Source: Pholis gunnellus (Eukaryota > Chordata > Actinopteri > Perciformes > Pholidae). Taken from it: 64,000 nt of DNA. Every line of letters begins with the position of its first letter. Positions within the stretch are counted from its first letter, which is position 1. A model generated the notes under the pieces. The model was not told the origin of the DNA and did no database searches. It saw only the letters and a list, made by a program, of their open reading frames with translations. A program made the position numbers and the translations under genes. Shown here piece by piece: positions 1-12,579 of this stretch. The stretch spans positions 31,443,421 through 31,507,420 of the forward strand of contig OU342804.1 in the NCBI GenBank assembly GCA_910591455.2. The letters are read 5' to 3'.

Positions 1-2159
1 TCAATGATAACTTGTAAATGGCCTGCATGTATTTATGTCTATAGCTTTAAACCTGTCCGTCAGCAGTGTAGTTGTAGTGGTTTTTCGTAAATTGCTGAGT
101 CAAAGTTTTTAAATGCATTTACAAAGTTGTTATGGCCAATGTGTAAGAAAACCATTACTTTAGACATCCACCAGAGAGGGAAGTATACAGAGCTTTTTCA
201 CTGAGAACAGCTGCCTTCTGCTGATGGAAACACATTTGATGAGAGCTGTGAGACACTTTAAGTCATGGGCCATGAAAGCAAAATAGTGAACTGAAAGATG
301 CTGAGATGCTGCATAGAGTTGAGGGAAACTGCAGAGTTGGTGATGATTCTCAGTGGGTTCGTCACTACAAGCCACACCTCTAACATTACCTGTAATCATT
401 TAATATATTGTATAAAGATAGTGATTATTGTAGCTTTGACTTCATGATAATGTATCTCATCTTCTCTGTAAATGTGTGTGCCGATTGTGACCATCATTAT
501 GAACTCTTACTTTTATTTATTTAACTCTGCAGACAAAAAAAAATGATTTAGCATGGTCCAATAATTCTTTGAAAAAGAAGTTATGGAAGATTTCTAGCAA
601 GGAGTTAATGTCAAAATACTAATGGCAAAATACGTGAGTGTCAGCACAGGTGAGTGTCAGCATGTCATTGGCCTGAAACAGTTTTCATTATAATACTGTG
701 TCTTTGGAATATCTTTTGTACATTGCACACTGAAACCTTTATCCTGAAAACCTGTCAATCACAGGAGTTGCCAGGGTTACTGACATGCAGTGATCTGACA
801 GGTTTCAGTCTTGCCACTAGATGGCAGCACATCATTTAAATTGACACTCATTGGCTGAGCATCAGGGAACACCACCAGTGTGATGTCATGATGAAATCGC
901 AGTCTGCAAGACCATCCTTTTATTCTGGGATGTCTAATTTAAGGATTGCTTTTGGCTTTAAAAAAAAAAGTTTACAGTTACTGCACCTCCTCCTACTCTA
1001 TCATCACCTCTCATGTAATCTCCATCACCCACTTCCATCACCTCCACTGAATACCATCTCCTCCAGTAACACCATGCCCACCTCTACTCCGTCCATTGCT
1101 AACATTGTCTGGGAAAGAGACAAGTGTATTTATGTAATTTGGACTTTTGGACTCCTTGGACACAAAGATGCAAAAGGATCAGAATCTGTATTTTTTTTAA
1201 CTCTTTATATGTCTGTTTTTGATTAAAATATTACAATAATAATGATAATTAATAAATAAAATACATACACAATTGAATACGTACAAAATGTGCTATCTCT
1301 TTAAGTGCCCGGACCTTGCAGTGATTTCAGATATGTTATTATGCATTACATCACATTTAAAAGTTATTATGTTGTACCATCATTGTTGGTGTTGTAAGAG
1401 TTATGCTTGGTAGCCATTTGTCCATGTGTACCCAATATCAGCAAAACATGCCAGTATCCATTTGGAATCAAATGACGCAAACATTTTCCCTCTCAGCCTC
1501 CCTAAACTGCTGAGGGTTGTGAATAAATGGAGCTGCAGGGTCTCACCACTGAGGGCTACTGGGAGGTCTCTTCAGATTCCTGTCTGACAGCGAGGGTCCT
1601 CCACTCTCTGTGGAGAGCCCCTTCACCTCCAACTACCAGAGAGCAAGGCCTAAGCCCCAGCTACACACACACATATGCACACACTCAATTATTCCAGACA
1701 AATTATGGACACTGGGGGGATAGTTCGGCTTCTACGTGGTCTGACGGGGGAACATTTAACTCATTGTTGCCCCCTAATCTTCACCTCCACCCTTCCTGTG
1801 ACCCCCGCTGCCAGCCCCTACTCCTCAACCACCACCCTACTAAAAATACGAGGCTATCTTTCACTGTTTTTTCTGAAGTCTTGGTTGAGGTTTTTGTTCA
1901 CATCTTCCTTGAAGACACAGAAAAATGTATTTCAATTTTATATGTTTTTAAATACACATTTTAATGCATTGGAGCAAAACTTTATAAGCAGCACTGGCAG
2001 ATTTTGTTTTTGTTTTTGTTAGCATTTAATATATTTTTTGATGTCAAAAAAGTCTAAACTGATTTTGGATCCTTCTGAAGGAAAGTTGTATCCATCTCAC
2101 ACCATTTAGCTCTTGCGCTCCTTATTCTCACACATTGTTATTTTTGTTTGTGTTGCGTC
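1..2159. other. Gene-free stretch
   Basis: No exon, RNA gene or recognisable transposon was found. Open frames are short, lack family signatures and have no paired splice signals. The base composition is ordinary AT-rich fish intergenic DNA. Confidence 0.5.
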
Positions 2160-2340
2160 TGACCAAAAGAAGAGGAGGGAGGGAAAAAACTCGATTGGCC
2201 GTAGGGAGGTAGAGGTCAGAGGTCAGACTGGGGTGAGCCGACATGGGCAGTAATGAGACTGACCCTCATTAGATCTAACTCCTGATGAGATGACAATGAG
2301 AGCTGATGAGGACAGTCAGGTGTAACGAGCAGCAAAACAA
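2160..2340. promoter_or_regulatory. Candidate cis-regulatory element with DR1 site
   Basis: This is a non-repetitive island in AT-rich DNA. It contains a perfect direct repeat of the nuclear-receptor half-site AGGTCA with a one-base spacer (2213-2225), which is the DR1 arrangement bound by RXR heterodimers, HNF4 and COUP-TF. About 25 bases further on, TAATGAG (2251-2257) and its inverted copy CTCATTA (2265-2271) form a pair of homeodomain-type cores. The motifs are seen directly. Enhancer function is inference, based on motif clustering and on the location in the flank of a developmental gene. Confidence 0.3.
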
Positions 2341-2624
2341 TACTGGTCAACACACTGAAACAACAGGCAGGAAGGACAGAAGGACTTCAGGCTTTAGAAG
2401 GATTTAGATTTACTTTACAGCAAATGATTGTATAAAGGAGTGTGTATGCATCGGCACATGAATGTATATATATGAAGAGTGTTACTCATTAATTAAGGAC
2501 CGAAATTCTCATCCACGTTAACAAACACCAGAATGTGTCTTTGTTCTATTCACAGGAGCCTTGGCAGTTATTATTTACAATAAGGAGTAAACGAACATCA
2601 CATGTTACAATGCAGGTCGCTTTA

Positions 2625-2905
2625 TTCTGCGGCTTTGTTGAATACTCGATTCTGATTGGTTCTTTACAGCATACTACGGTCTGTCATTTCTTTATAGCAG
2701 ACTGCTGCTATAAATAACGGACTGTTGCTGTGGACGCTGATTTGAAATCAATATTTTGTGTTAAATTATTGATCTATAAAGTTGCCATGTAATAAGCAAG
2801 ATAATGTACAGCAAGCCGGTCATTATTGTGAACCCTGACAGGGTGAACGAGACACGGACGAGGAGCTGTACATTATCCCGTACTTCCCATCTGACACTAT
2901 GGCAA
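2625..2905. repeat. Probable dispersed teleost repeat
   Basis: The stretch from the 'gaatactcgattctgattgg' motif through the 'gtacagcaagccggtcatta' motif resembles a repeat I recall from other fish genomes. It has no coding frame. Only one copy is present here, so the assignment rests on recall and is tentative. Confidence 0.35.
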
Positions 2906-4069
2906 CTAAAACTGGCTTCCCCTTTCTTAGAGAGCTCTTTTTTTAAAGAAATAACATTTGTATCAAAGGATCAAAACCATAATAAAAGACAAAGTGTAAA
3001 AACAAATGCAAGACAAGGATAACTACAAGGCATGAAGTAAGTGCTTGTATTAGGTGTTTTTTTCTGATCTGACACTTCTATCAGCAGGATCACATCTAAA
3101 CCCACCGTCTAACATCACTGTTGGAAAATAAATCATGCGACACTACTCTAGTTAAGGTTTGGTTAGGTAGGAATGTAAAGGTGGGGTGATATTTCACATC
3201 TGATTTTCAATCAGGAGAGCGGCATTTGTGTTCCATCAACTTTTTAATAACAGGAGCTACAATTTGTCCCAAACCTTGGCCAAGTGTTTTACTTGTATAA
3301 CTCGAACCATACCTTGACCTCAACCAAATTGAGGTCGCAATGCCCAGATAATGTAGAAGAAGATAATTTTAATATTGTTGTTTAACATAATTAGGGGTTT
3401 GCGTAATAGCCCGATATTGATGTATTGCAATTTCAAGACGACATCATGGTTGCTAATTTGAGAGAAGCAGGGCAGGGTGTAAAGCAGTGTAGAGAAGAAT
3501 CATGGTAAAATAAGGTTCGGATGATTAAAATGATAAGACTGTTGAGAGGGAGTCTGACAAGTGAAGAACAAGGTTCCCATCAGACAGAGCGCTTCTTAGC
3601 AGCCTGGAGAGGCTTTTAAAAATAGTTTTCTATGAGAGTGAATCGTTTGGCTAAGCTCTGCTCCTGGCCGGAGGAGGAGCCTCTTCTGCTGGACGCGGAG
3701 TTCTCTGCCTCCCGCCTGAGCTCGGGCAGCGGACCCGGATCTGGAGGCCCCGCTGAATACTGAGCTGTAAGAGTTTCTGTTGAACCCGCATGATTTTGTC
3801 TGATTTCGTCGCAATCGGACCTGGTGGCGCCAATGACAAGCATTAAAGTTAACTGCATAGAACCAACCCTCTTGCTGATGGTTTTGTTTGCTCATGTAGG
3901 TCATATAGATGCATCAGTATTAAATAGAGTGTTTCATTACCAGTTAAAACTTATTCTTTAGTATCTTAAACTATTAAGTAGCGTACAGTTCATTGTTTGC
4001 ATTAGCAGTAAAAAAATAAATAAGCTCTGTATAATCGGGCGTCTTCAACAAAATGGACTGTACTTGCAT
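2906..4069. other. Gene-free stretch with a GC-rich 240-bp minus ORF
   Basis: Nothing is recognisable here. The only notable item is a GC-rich patch (about 3650-3790) that leaves overlapping minus-strand frames open. The longest 80-codon frame (3616-3858) is rich in Ser, Arg, Pro and Glu, matches no family I know and lacks convincing splice sites, so it is not called as a gene. Confidence 0.4.
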
Positions 4070-4375
4070 TTCTCTTTACTAGTCTTCATACCACTCAAAG
4101 CTCTTTAACACTACATGTAATCAGTCACCCATTCACACCCATTCATACACTGATGGCAGGTTTACCATGCAAGGTGCCACCTGCCCATCAGGACTATCTA
4201 ACATTCATACTCATTCATGGGCCGTAGGAACAGCTACGGGAGCAGTTTGGGGTTAAGTGTTTCGTCCAAGGACACATGGACATGGACTAAAGGAGCCGGA
4301 GAAGGAACCGCCGATCCTCTGATTGAAGGACGACCCTGCTCTACCACTGAGCCACAGTTTCCCATGAGTGTGGTT
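4070..4375 (+). repeat. Common fish interspersed repeat, copy A
   Basis: This stretch aligns by eye with 24947-25245 over about 300 bp in the same orientation. Shared blocks include 'cattcatacactgatggcag', 'caatttggggttaagtgt'-like text and 'gaaggacgaccctgctctac'. The family is abundant in percomorph fish. There is no coding frame. Confidence 0.7.
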
Positions 4376-5925
4376 CAGTATGCTGTCTGCTCAAGGATGA
4401 TGGGGAAGTCTTCTCATGTTTGAGTCGAGAAAAAGCCCCAAAAAGGCTTATTGATTACACCCACCTAAATGACATTAAACACGATTATTACTCTGTTATA
4501 TATGTATATATGTTTATCTAAACACCACAAAATATTTTAAAACCATTTCCATACATCCATTTCCAGAAATGTCTGCTCCCAGAGCTGCATGCACATTATT
4601 CTGTTTGAAGGGTCTGCATGTTAATAATAATAATAATAATACATTTTATTTATATAGCGCTTTTCAAAATTCTCAAAGACACTTTACAAACATTAAAATC
4701 ATCATAAAAAAGCTGTTCAGAATAATCCTTGGAAAATCCTGCAAGCTGGGTTGGTGCAACTGCAAGGTGCAACTACCTCAACGGATGGCTGAGGCCAATG
4801 TGGAAGTAGCTTTCAGCACTGACAGGCAGACGATTCTAGCTCCAATAATCCCTGGATCCATCTGACCTCAATTCAAAAAGTGACAACTTCTCTCTGGAAA
4901 TCCAAAAAGTCAAGTCATTTTTTAATATTTGTATAAATTAAATGTTGATTATGGTCCTGTAAGCACAAGTTAGCTAATGTAGCTAACGCCTGTATGTATA
5001 TTTAGTGCATTAGCAATAGACTATGGTCCACCAGCTAGCCAGCTAACCAGTCACTGTGCTTGTCATATCTCTGTACTTTGTGCATGAAGCAAAGAGGAAA
5101 TTACACAAACCTATTTTCTCACATTTGGCTAATAGCTGAAGTTAGCTGAAGTTTGTTGGCTATGCCTGAGAAATGAGCTATTTGCTTTACTGTGTTGTCA
5201 TGTTATAAGGTGTGTCTCACCTTTCTGGCACAGTCTTGATAAAAAATTCAATATTTTAAACTCCAGAGGTTCTGGAGCTTTTCGAATTTACAAGGTCAGT
5301 TACTGTAACTTTTTACACTTTTCCAAAATACATGTATAGCAACACATCTAGTGACGTTTTGGTCAGAACTGAACTCCTCGCCAATATTTCTCAGTCAATG
5401 TGTGGCTCTCTGAACAGGCTGTGTTCAGCAAGTGGAGGAAAGCAGCAACATTTTCAGTCACCCAATCAGCAGCCAGCCAGAAGGGTAAATGAGCTGTGAA
5501 TGTGCCTAACGACCAATCTCAACAACCATTGTCTGGGGAACTCCTTCTTTTCTTTGTTCTAAATAATTTAACTTGACTCGATGTTTTTTTTTTTTTTTTT
5601 CTAAAAATACACAGAATTTCAAGATTGACTTCATTCCAGTGTCTGGATCTTTGTTGATGATACTTTATTTTCCCAGTCTTTACAACAGCCTACTTAAAAA
5701 CACTATGAAATGAGAGGCAGATTATATGCATATTGATACAATGCCAAATTATAAAGCTAGACTCTTATTTAATTCAAATAGATACGATATGATGTCATGG
5801 ATAGGGAAATGAATGTGTGAATAGATCTAGTGACATCAGGGACTTTTGAGGCAGGCTTAACTTTCCATTGAAAATAGTTGGTAACAGACTCGTTGTTAGC
5901 TGTTCTTTAGTTTCATCTCTGATTT
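4376..5925. other. Gene-free stretch with (AAT)n and T-rich simple repeats
   Basis: A short (AAT)n tract at about 4622-4643 runs into 'acattttatttatatagcgc' and the following 60 bases, another fragment typical of dispersed fish repeats. A poly-T run lies at about 5585-5600. Nothing coding was seen. Confidence 0.5.
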
Positions 5926-5929
5926 GAAC

Positions 5930-6110
5930 ACTCCCTATGTTACATCAAGTGTATTTTATTCATATAGCCCAGTATCAAAATTCACAAATTTGCCTCAAGC
6001 GACTTCACAATCTGTACAGCAAATGATACCCTCTGTCCTTTCTTTGAGCCTCACTTCAGATAAGGAACAACTCAGAACAGGAAAAATGGATGGACAGACA
6101 TGCAATATAG
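5930..6110 (+). repeat. Dispersed fish repeat fragment
   Basis: It carries the text block 'ttcatatagcccagtatcaa', followed by 'aaatttgcctcaagcgact' and 'cacaatctgtacagcaaatg'. I recognise these as a very common non-coding teleost repeat. The assignment rests on recall, with a single copy in the window. Confidence 0.5.
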
Positions 6111-6269
6111 TGTGTTCAGAATAACCAATATGAAGAAATACTGTATAAAGAATCCAATAAGAAAAATTACACAAAGAATGTGACTACTCGTTGCTGTAAG
6201 TTTTGACGGTCTGGACATTTGCCATCAACAAGTGGACCAAAAATTACAGTATTGCACAAGAAAGTCCAA

Positions 6270-6397
6270 AAAGTGAACACAATTTTGTGCATCCTTTATT
6301 TTTTAATTTCTACCCTGGGGATCATATTGAGATCCAAGATACATCTCAAAAACCTCATAGGGGTCCCGGCCCCCAGGTTCGGAACCGCTGCTCTAAC
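6270..6397. mobile_element. hAT-type terminal fragment (MITE-like)
   Basis: The segment ends in 'ggtcccggcccccaggttcg' followed by 'gaaccgctg'. This matches the inverted terminus (CAG-GGTTCC-type) of a frequent non-autonomous hAT family in fish. No partner terminus or 8-bp duplication could be fixed, so only one end is claimed. Confidence 0.4.
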
Positions 6398-6399
6398 CA

Positions 6400-9300
6400 A
6401 CTGATTTACAGCAGGTCCTCTTGTGATCTCGCTTCCTGCCGCCAACAGCTTACTTACTTGTGAGTGACAGCGCTGCATGCTTGGCTGATACAGTCTTAAG
6501 GTGTGCTTGATGGATGAGCCGACGTCCAAAGATCTGTTTGTCTTGTTGCTTTCAATGGCCTAGCGTGACCCGCCGGCATGGATCAAGATGTGAGCCTTAC
6601 TTCGACCACACCGGAACACCAACAGGTTGTGACCTCTGACAACAAGATCCAACGTCATGTGGAGACTGCACATCAATAAACACTTTGAAACTGCACCGCC
6701 GCCCTCAACAGCCATCCATGGCCCCAACAAAGCCTCGCTGTGACACAAAGACAACACAATTGGAAAACAGGAATGCATGAGTTGAGAAAAGGAAGGGCTG
6801 GGTGGGAGAGAGGGGTAATGTTGGGGTGAGAGGGGGGAGTTTAAGAGACCATTTCAAATCATTTGATGCAGAAGCTGAGCAGCGACCATTTGACTGCTCG
6901 GAGGACTATATGGACTGTGACTTTCAGGGCCTGGTTGCGCTAAAGTGATGCAGGTTTTGAAAGGACCCTCTGAAGTGACAGCTTTTTCTCTCTTTCTGTC
7001 CCTGTGTGGTGCAGGGGACCGACCGGGTCCCAGAGACACTTATATCACTGGGCCGTGACAGCTACACACATACACGAAGACACAAGCACACACAGAGTGG
7101 TGGCTCCAAGCCTTTTGTTGCTGGGTCCTGGTCCACTGATCTTATTCGTTGCTGAAGGACAATAAAAGGGCAGTCAGTCAAACAGGCAGTCAGTCAGCTA
7201 CTGTCTGCTTCTCAGTAACATAGCAGGCAATCGCAAGGGCAGAACTAATCTGGGAATGTCTCCCAAACTCTTTAACAAAAAGCATAAAACAAAAGAAACA
7301 CATGGACCCACCACTAAAATCTTATTCACACAATGACACTGGTATTATTATTGGGACTTCATTAACCATTATTGTACCCAACAACCTCTGGATACAACTG
7401 GATACTTCATTCGACACTTGATTTAAATCTCTGTGATAAAAACATTGATTCAAAACCTTCCATTTTATATATCACCGCTGCTGCTGTTTTTCATAATACA
7501 GTAAGAACACAATGGCAGGACACATTTTGAGGAACTTTACTGAAGTACAAGCAATGTAAGTATGAAAAGTGTTGCAATCAAAACTACACTTAAGCAAAGG
7601 GAAAGTATTACCATTAATATGTAGTCCAGTTTCCACAGCGAAAGTTGTCAGATTTACGAATGAGGTGTTAATCTGTACATAGTAGTCTAAAGCTGCAGCT
7701 GGTCCCACATATCAATCTAATTACTTCATACTGTTGGAGATATAAAACTAAATCAATGCTTCATATTTTTAAAATGCTTTTTTTGTTCGTAACATTTGAA
7801 TCAACAAGGAAACCAGTAGAAATAAACAGATCTGTACAATGCAAAACACAAGTGTATCAAAATAAACAAAATGATAATAGAGAACATAAAATGAAGTAAT
7901 AAAGTTCAATGCACTTACACTGCTTTAATAATTAGCACCGAAGGAAGTAAAAAACGCAGTGGAGAAAATTCTCAGTCAAAGGTAAGACATTGGATTTTCA
8001 TTTGAAAGTGGTAAAAGTCGGAACACATATTATTTCATAAAGACAATGCACATCAATCAACATTTGTGTAAGCGTGCCAGTGTTAGCCAGCTGGCTAATT
8101 ATCAACTGCAATGCTTTGGCGAGTTGGTTTGAAACAAAATATAATAAAATAAAATAAGCTTTCTAAAGACATGCAGAGCAACAGGAAACAACTAAATATG
8201 AGTACAATAATACAGCAACAATATCCACTAGTCTGTACATGTAGCCATGCTAGTCACACTAAGCAACAAAACACAGCCAAGCAATATTGACAAGAAGAAT
8301 ACAACAATCATAACATTGAGCTTGATTAAAACGTTAAAAGATGCAGTTACAAGTTAGTAAAGTGGTGATATCATTCACATTACCCATAAGCCATGCAGCC
8401 TTGTAAGACACAACATACCACAACATTGTTAAATAAAGTATTAGTGAATATGCCAAATACATACCAAGTACAATAATAATAATACATTGGCATATTATCA
8501 CCCTATAAAGATCATTTGGATGGTGCAAATAGTTGCCTATTTGCTCATCCAGCAGCCAGGCAGCAACATGACATTTATTTGGAGTTGTGTTTTTAGCTAC
8601 TGGATATATTTTAATATTTAGCTGCTATGTCTTAGCTAGTCCCTGACTTTGCTGCTTGCTGAACACAGTGGAATATAGAACATGTTTTCTGAGAATAGCT
8701 GCTTATTTCCATTGGAAATAGGTTTAGTGTGTGTGTTCATCAGTAATGTCTTGATAAAAGGCATTAAAGAGGTACATTATATGTGTGGGGATTTCCCTTG
8801 TTTTTCTAAGAGCAAACAAATACAAACAACAATTCAAGTTTGATATAGTCCGCCTCAGTCAGATATTCTGCTGAGTGATTTCTTGTGGGTGCTGTTTTGC
8901 AGATGAACCTTTTGCAGTTTAGGAAGCCACATTTTATAGGTGAAGGTTTTCGATGACATCTCCTCCCAGACAGACATTATAAGAATATAAAATCAAAAAT
9001 GAGTCAGGTTATTGGTACCAATTGAAGCAGAATGTTACATCCAACCCAGCAGTTGTGGTCTTGAAATGAAATCCAGAATCCTCTTTGAGACCGAGATCAG
9101 ACCAAATAAAAATGCAGTTGATTCCGAGAAGCGACCTTCAAAAAGTGAAGAACGATCTTACTACAACATTGCCAGACCGCTGCTGCTTCATGATACATCA
9201 TGTCATGTTCTCTGAGAATAAGGTGATTTTAGAGTTGGTATCACATTTTTACTTTGTTCTTGTAATATTATCACTTTTTTCTCAAAATGTTTCAACTTTA

Positions 9301-9699
9301 TTTTCAATTTCTCAGAGAACACAGATTTATGGGGTGTGTTTTGAATGGCAGAACAAGAACAGAAATCTTGCTGAGACACATATGAGCTATCAAGGGGTTT
9401 ATACATTTATTAAAATGAATGAATCGTGAATAGGTGCTACATACACATTTAAAGAGGTTACTTCTACAAACAAAAGACACGAGAGGAGGACAGAGTAGAC
9501 CATGCCTACATGTGAATTAGTGGATTATATTCCATTATATTTTTATATTTTGTATTATCATTTGGCAGCTGAATTTCATGCTTTACTTTTCATGAATATT
9601 AAAATAAATATTATTGGAAAGTTGGTTCCATTCGTGCAGAAAATAGGACCTAAACGCAGCTCAGAGTGTAGAGCGGGTCGATTAATCACAAGGTCGACG
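6400..9699. other. Gene-free stretch
   Basis: No coding exon or RNA gene was recognised. Open frames are short and AT-driven. Confidence 0.5.
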
Positions 9700-9769
9700 G
9701 GACGAGACGGGACGGCGTTATCAACTGTGACCGCCTTATGAGAGCAGTGCAGAGCGGCAGCCGTGAGCT

Positions 9770-10010
9770 AACCAGCGGGCAATGCTCACATGCACTAATG
9801 TGCACTAAAAGCACTCACGACCGGTCCGGCTATGTCAACAAAGCAAGAAGAAGAAGCTCTGATAACAAAACACACAGAGGGAGAGAGACTTCATTCTCTG
9901 CTCAGGTAGACATTACTCCTCTGTATATTTGTATGGACAATAGTTATTTTGCTGCTATATTAATGTTCAGAATGTTAAATACAGATCCTTTAAACATGTC
10001 AGAGATTATA
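9770..10010 (+). repeat. Dispersed repeat, copy related to 21445-21575
   Basis: Two blocks are shared with 21445-21575: a 'gctcac(a/g)tgcactaa' block and a 'tgttcagaatgttaaataca'-like block about 60-170 bp downstream. The spacing differs between the copies, so one has an insertion or the other a deletion. No coding frame is conserved between them. Confidence 0.4.
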
Positions 10011-10299
10011 CCAAATGCTTTTTCTGCTTTTTTCATTCCCATGCGCTATTACCTTAAAATGTAATTTATCCACAGAATGTCATTGCACTTGGTTGAAGAT
10101 GTGTCAATGTTGCTGCCATAAGTTTGACTTATGAGTGCTTTTCCAACCCAAGATTTAAGAACAATATAAAATGATATGCATGGAAATAATTGCGAGTTAC
10201 AAAATAAAGACAAAGAATATTCCCCCATCAACCACAAATTTAACATATGCAGACTTCATCAGCCAGTGTTCAACAAAGACCAAAGAGTAATCTGAGTAA

Positions 10300-10620
10300 A
10301 ATCGGTGAGCAGCTTTAAGGAAAACTTGCTGTCCTTTTTCTTCTCTCGTCCCCTCTCCATCAATCTGAGGGCTCCTATTTTGGATGTCCCTTTTCATTTG
10401 ATGTGGCAGCAATTAGCAGGGGGACTTTTGTCCTTTTGGGCAGACAGGCAGTCCACTCCACTGATCCCCGTCCATATGGGCTGAATGGATAAAACTGAAG
10501 ATCGCACGGCATGGGGATCAAACAGGCCTGCCTTGCTACTGTTATGGCCCCTCAGCTCTCTCCTCTTTATTGGAAAAGGAAGAGGAGAAGAAAAAAAGTG
10601 GTGAGGTGTTAGTTTTCCCG
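10300..10620. promoter_or_regulatory. Unique-looking non-coding block, possible CNE
   Basis: This is a moderate-GC, non-repetitive block around 10380-10560 with a CAATTAGC homeodomain-like core near 10408. It lacks an open frame. It resembles the texture of conserved non-coding elements flanking developmental genes, but conservation cannot be tested here. Confidence 0.2.
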
Positions 10621-10639
10621 TGAGAATGGTCAGGGTGGT

Positions 10640-12579
10640 GGGGTTTCAAAAGAAGCTATTTTGATTTTATAATACATTATTAGCTCCACATACCTTAAAG
10701 ACTAGCTTTACACATTCACATTATACTGCAGCAACCTATTCTCATCCTGTTGGTAATATAAAAAGTATGATGTTATGAATTTTGTTTTTTAATTGATTGC
10801 ATCATGATCTGTAGGAATTATACGGAGAGCACTTAACATGATGAACGTTGTCTACATAATGTCACCTGAAGGCTAACTCATAGGTAATCAGAGCCAATAG
10901 AGAAGCCTGCTAGCACCAGTGTTATCTCGGCTACCCCCTCGGTCATATGACCCTCATCTTGCACGTTGTAGCGTTTCAAACAGAAACAGGTCTTTCACCA
11001 CAGACACTTCCGTTAGTGCCGTGTCTGTTTATTTGTCACGTAACCAATGTAACACTGCTTCCGTAGTTATTCTCACCCAAACTACAATCTTTGTAGTAGT
11101 TTCGTTGCCTAAACCTCACTAAGTTGTTTCCTGTGAAGACCGTACTTACATTGCAAAGACTGGATGCATGTAACGAGCGGAAAATAACACATGTTGCTGG
11201 ACATTTGCAGGAAAATGCATTAAAATGAGTAACGTTTTCGTAAGATATACAAACTGTTGTATGATTATACGTTAACAAATAACTCACCACCCTGTGCATT
11301 ATGCAATCAGAACACCATTGTACTACTTTTTGTGCAATCTGAGCCACTGTTTGCATGTAAACTATTCATTAAAATTGAATGCTGTGTTTTAGATACAGTA
11401 TCACAATACATGAAATGATGAAATGATATCCAGATACAGATAGCATGTTAGTCTATACCAGGTAGGAATAGAATCAAAAGGATCCTTTAAACAACGTCCA
11501 AAGGCCTTCGAGATGCCTTCATGAAACACTGGAATCGTACCTCGTACGTTACCCCAGAAGGGTCCTTTTTTCAACCTGCAGATATTCACACTATTCCCAA
11601 GATGCCACATTCCTCCCTGCCAGTAGATATCGACAAGCACAGGTTTCTCATTTGTGACAGTTGTGTTTGATGGGGCAGCTGGCTGATGAAGCCCCACTAA
11701 CCAGGCACCAGAGCATCTTGAGCATAACTCTACTTGAGGGCATCGTGTAAACCATGACAGCAGACTGCCTTATAAATGCCAAGGTGATCTGGATAAACAA
11801 GAACCTGGACTATTGCATGTGACCAATTACAGTGGGAAGTTATATATAGATCAAATGTGAGAGAGTTATCTGCTGAGATACCAACAAGTTTGTATTAATG
11901 AATCCCATTGGTCGGTGCAGGAGGTCGATAAAATGCCGGGTTTCTGGTTCTGGAGAAATGTCAATCAGCCACCCTGAGAATACGGAGAGGAACAATTCTT
12001 CAAAAGGCTGGAGGGAAATGGCAAGTCAGTGAAAACCACTACTGTCTCATCAATAAAGAGTTTGGAGCATTGTTGTTTTACAGTTGGCAGGGGGTTGAGG
12101 ACAGCCCTGAGGGGGATGGTGTGTGTGTGTGTGTGTGTGTGTGTCTGTGTGTGTGTCAGGATGTCAGCGGGAGACCTCTCAATCAAACTTTAAGACAGTA
12201 ATTTGCTACCTCATTACTAACATTCAGCCCACAGGAACTGTGAGAGACCCAGGTGGTCTGTAGCGAGAGCAGCATGAAGAGGATTAGAAGCTAACATGGG
12301 AACTCCTTCACAAAATCATTAAACAGACTGATGGAAGATAGACGGATTGAAGATGACATCACACACCCTCCGGCTGCTATACTGGAAGTCCTCAGATCTA
12401 CAGGGTTAATTTTTGACCAAAAACTGATCAGGAAAACTGGACATTGTAATATTCATAGTACATTTTTTTCTGTTTTCTGTTTGGTTGTTGGAGGAGATGT
12501 TTGCTCTGTGGACTCTACTTTGCTCTGCTTCTCAACGGAGCAAACTGGTACTTTTGCAGATCTGCTGCCCTATGCTTGG
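10640..12579. other. Gene-free stretch with one GT microsatellite
   Basis: No gene was recognised. A (GT)n tract occupies about 12119-12157. The minus-strand frame 11401-11697 has no family signature. Confidence 0.5.

Noticed and set aside
3596..3904. Three overlapping minus ORFs suggesting an exon
   Set aside because: Only GC-rich composition supports them. There is no recognised domain and no consistent splice-site pair.
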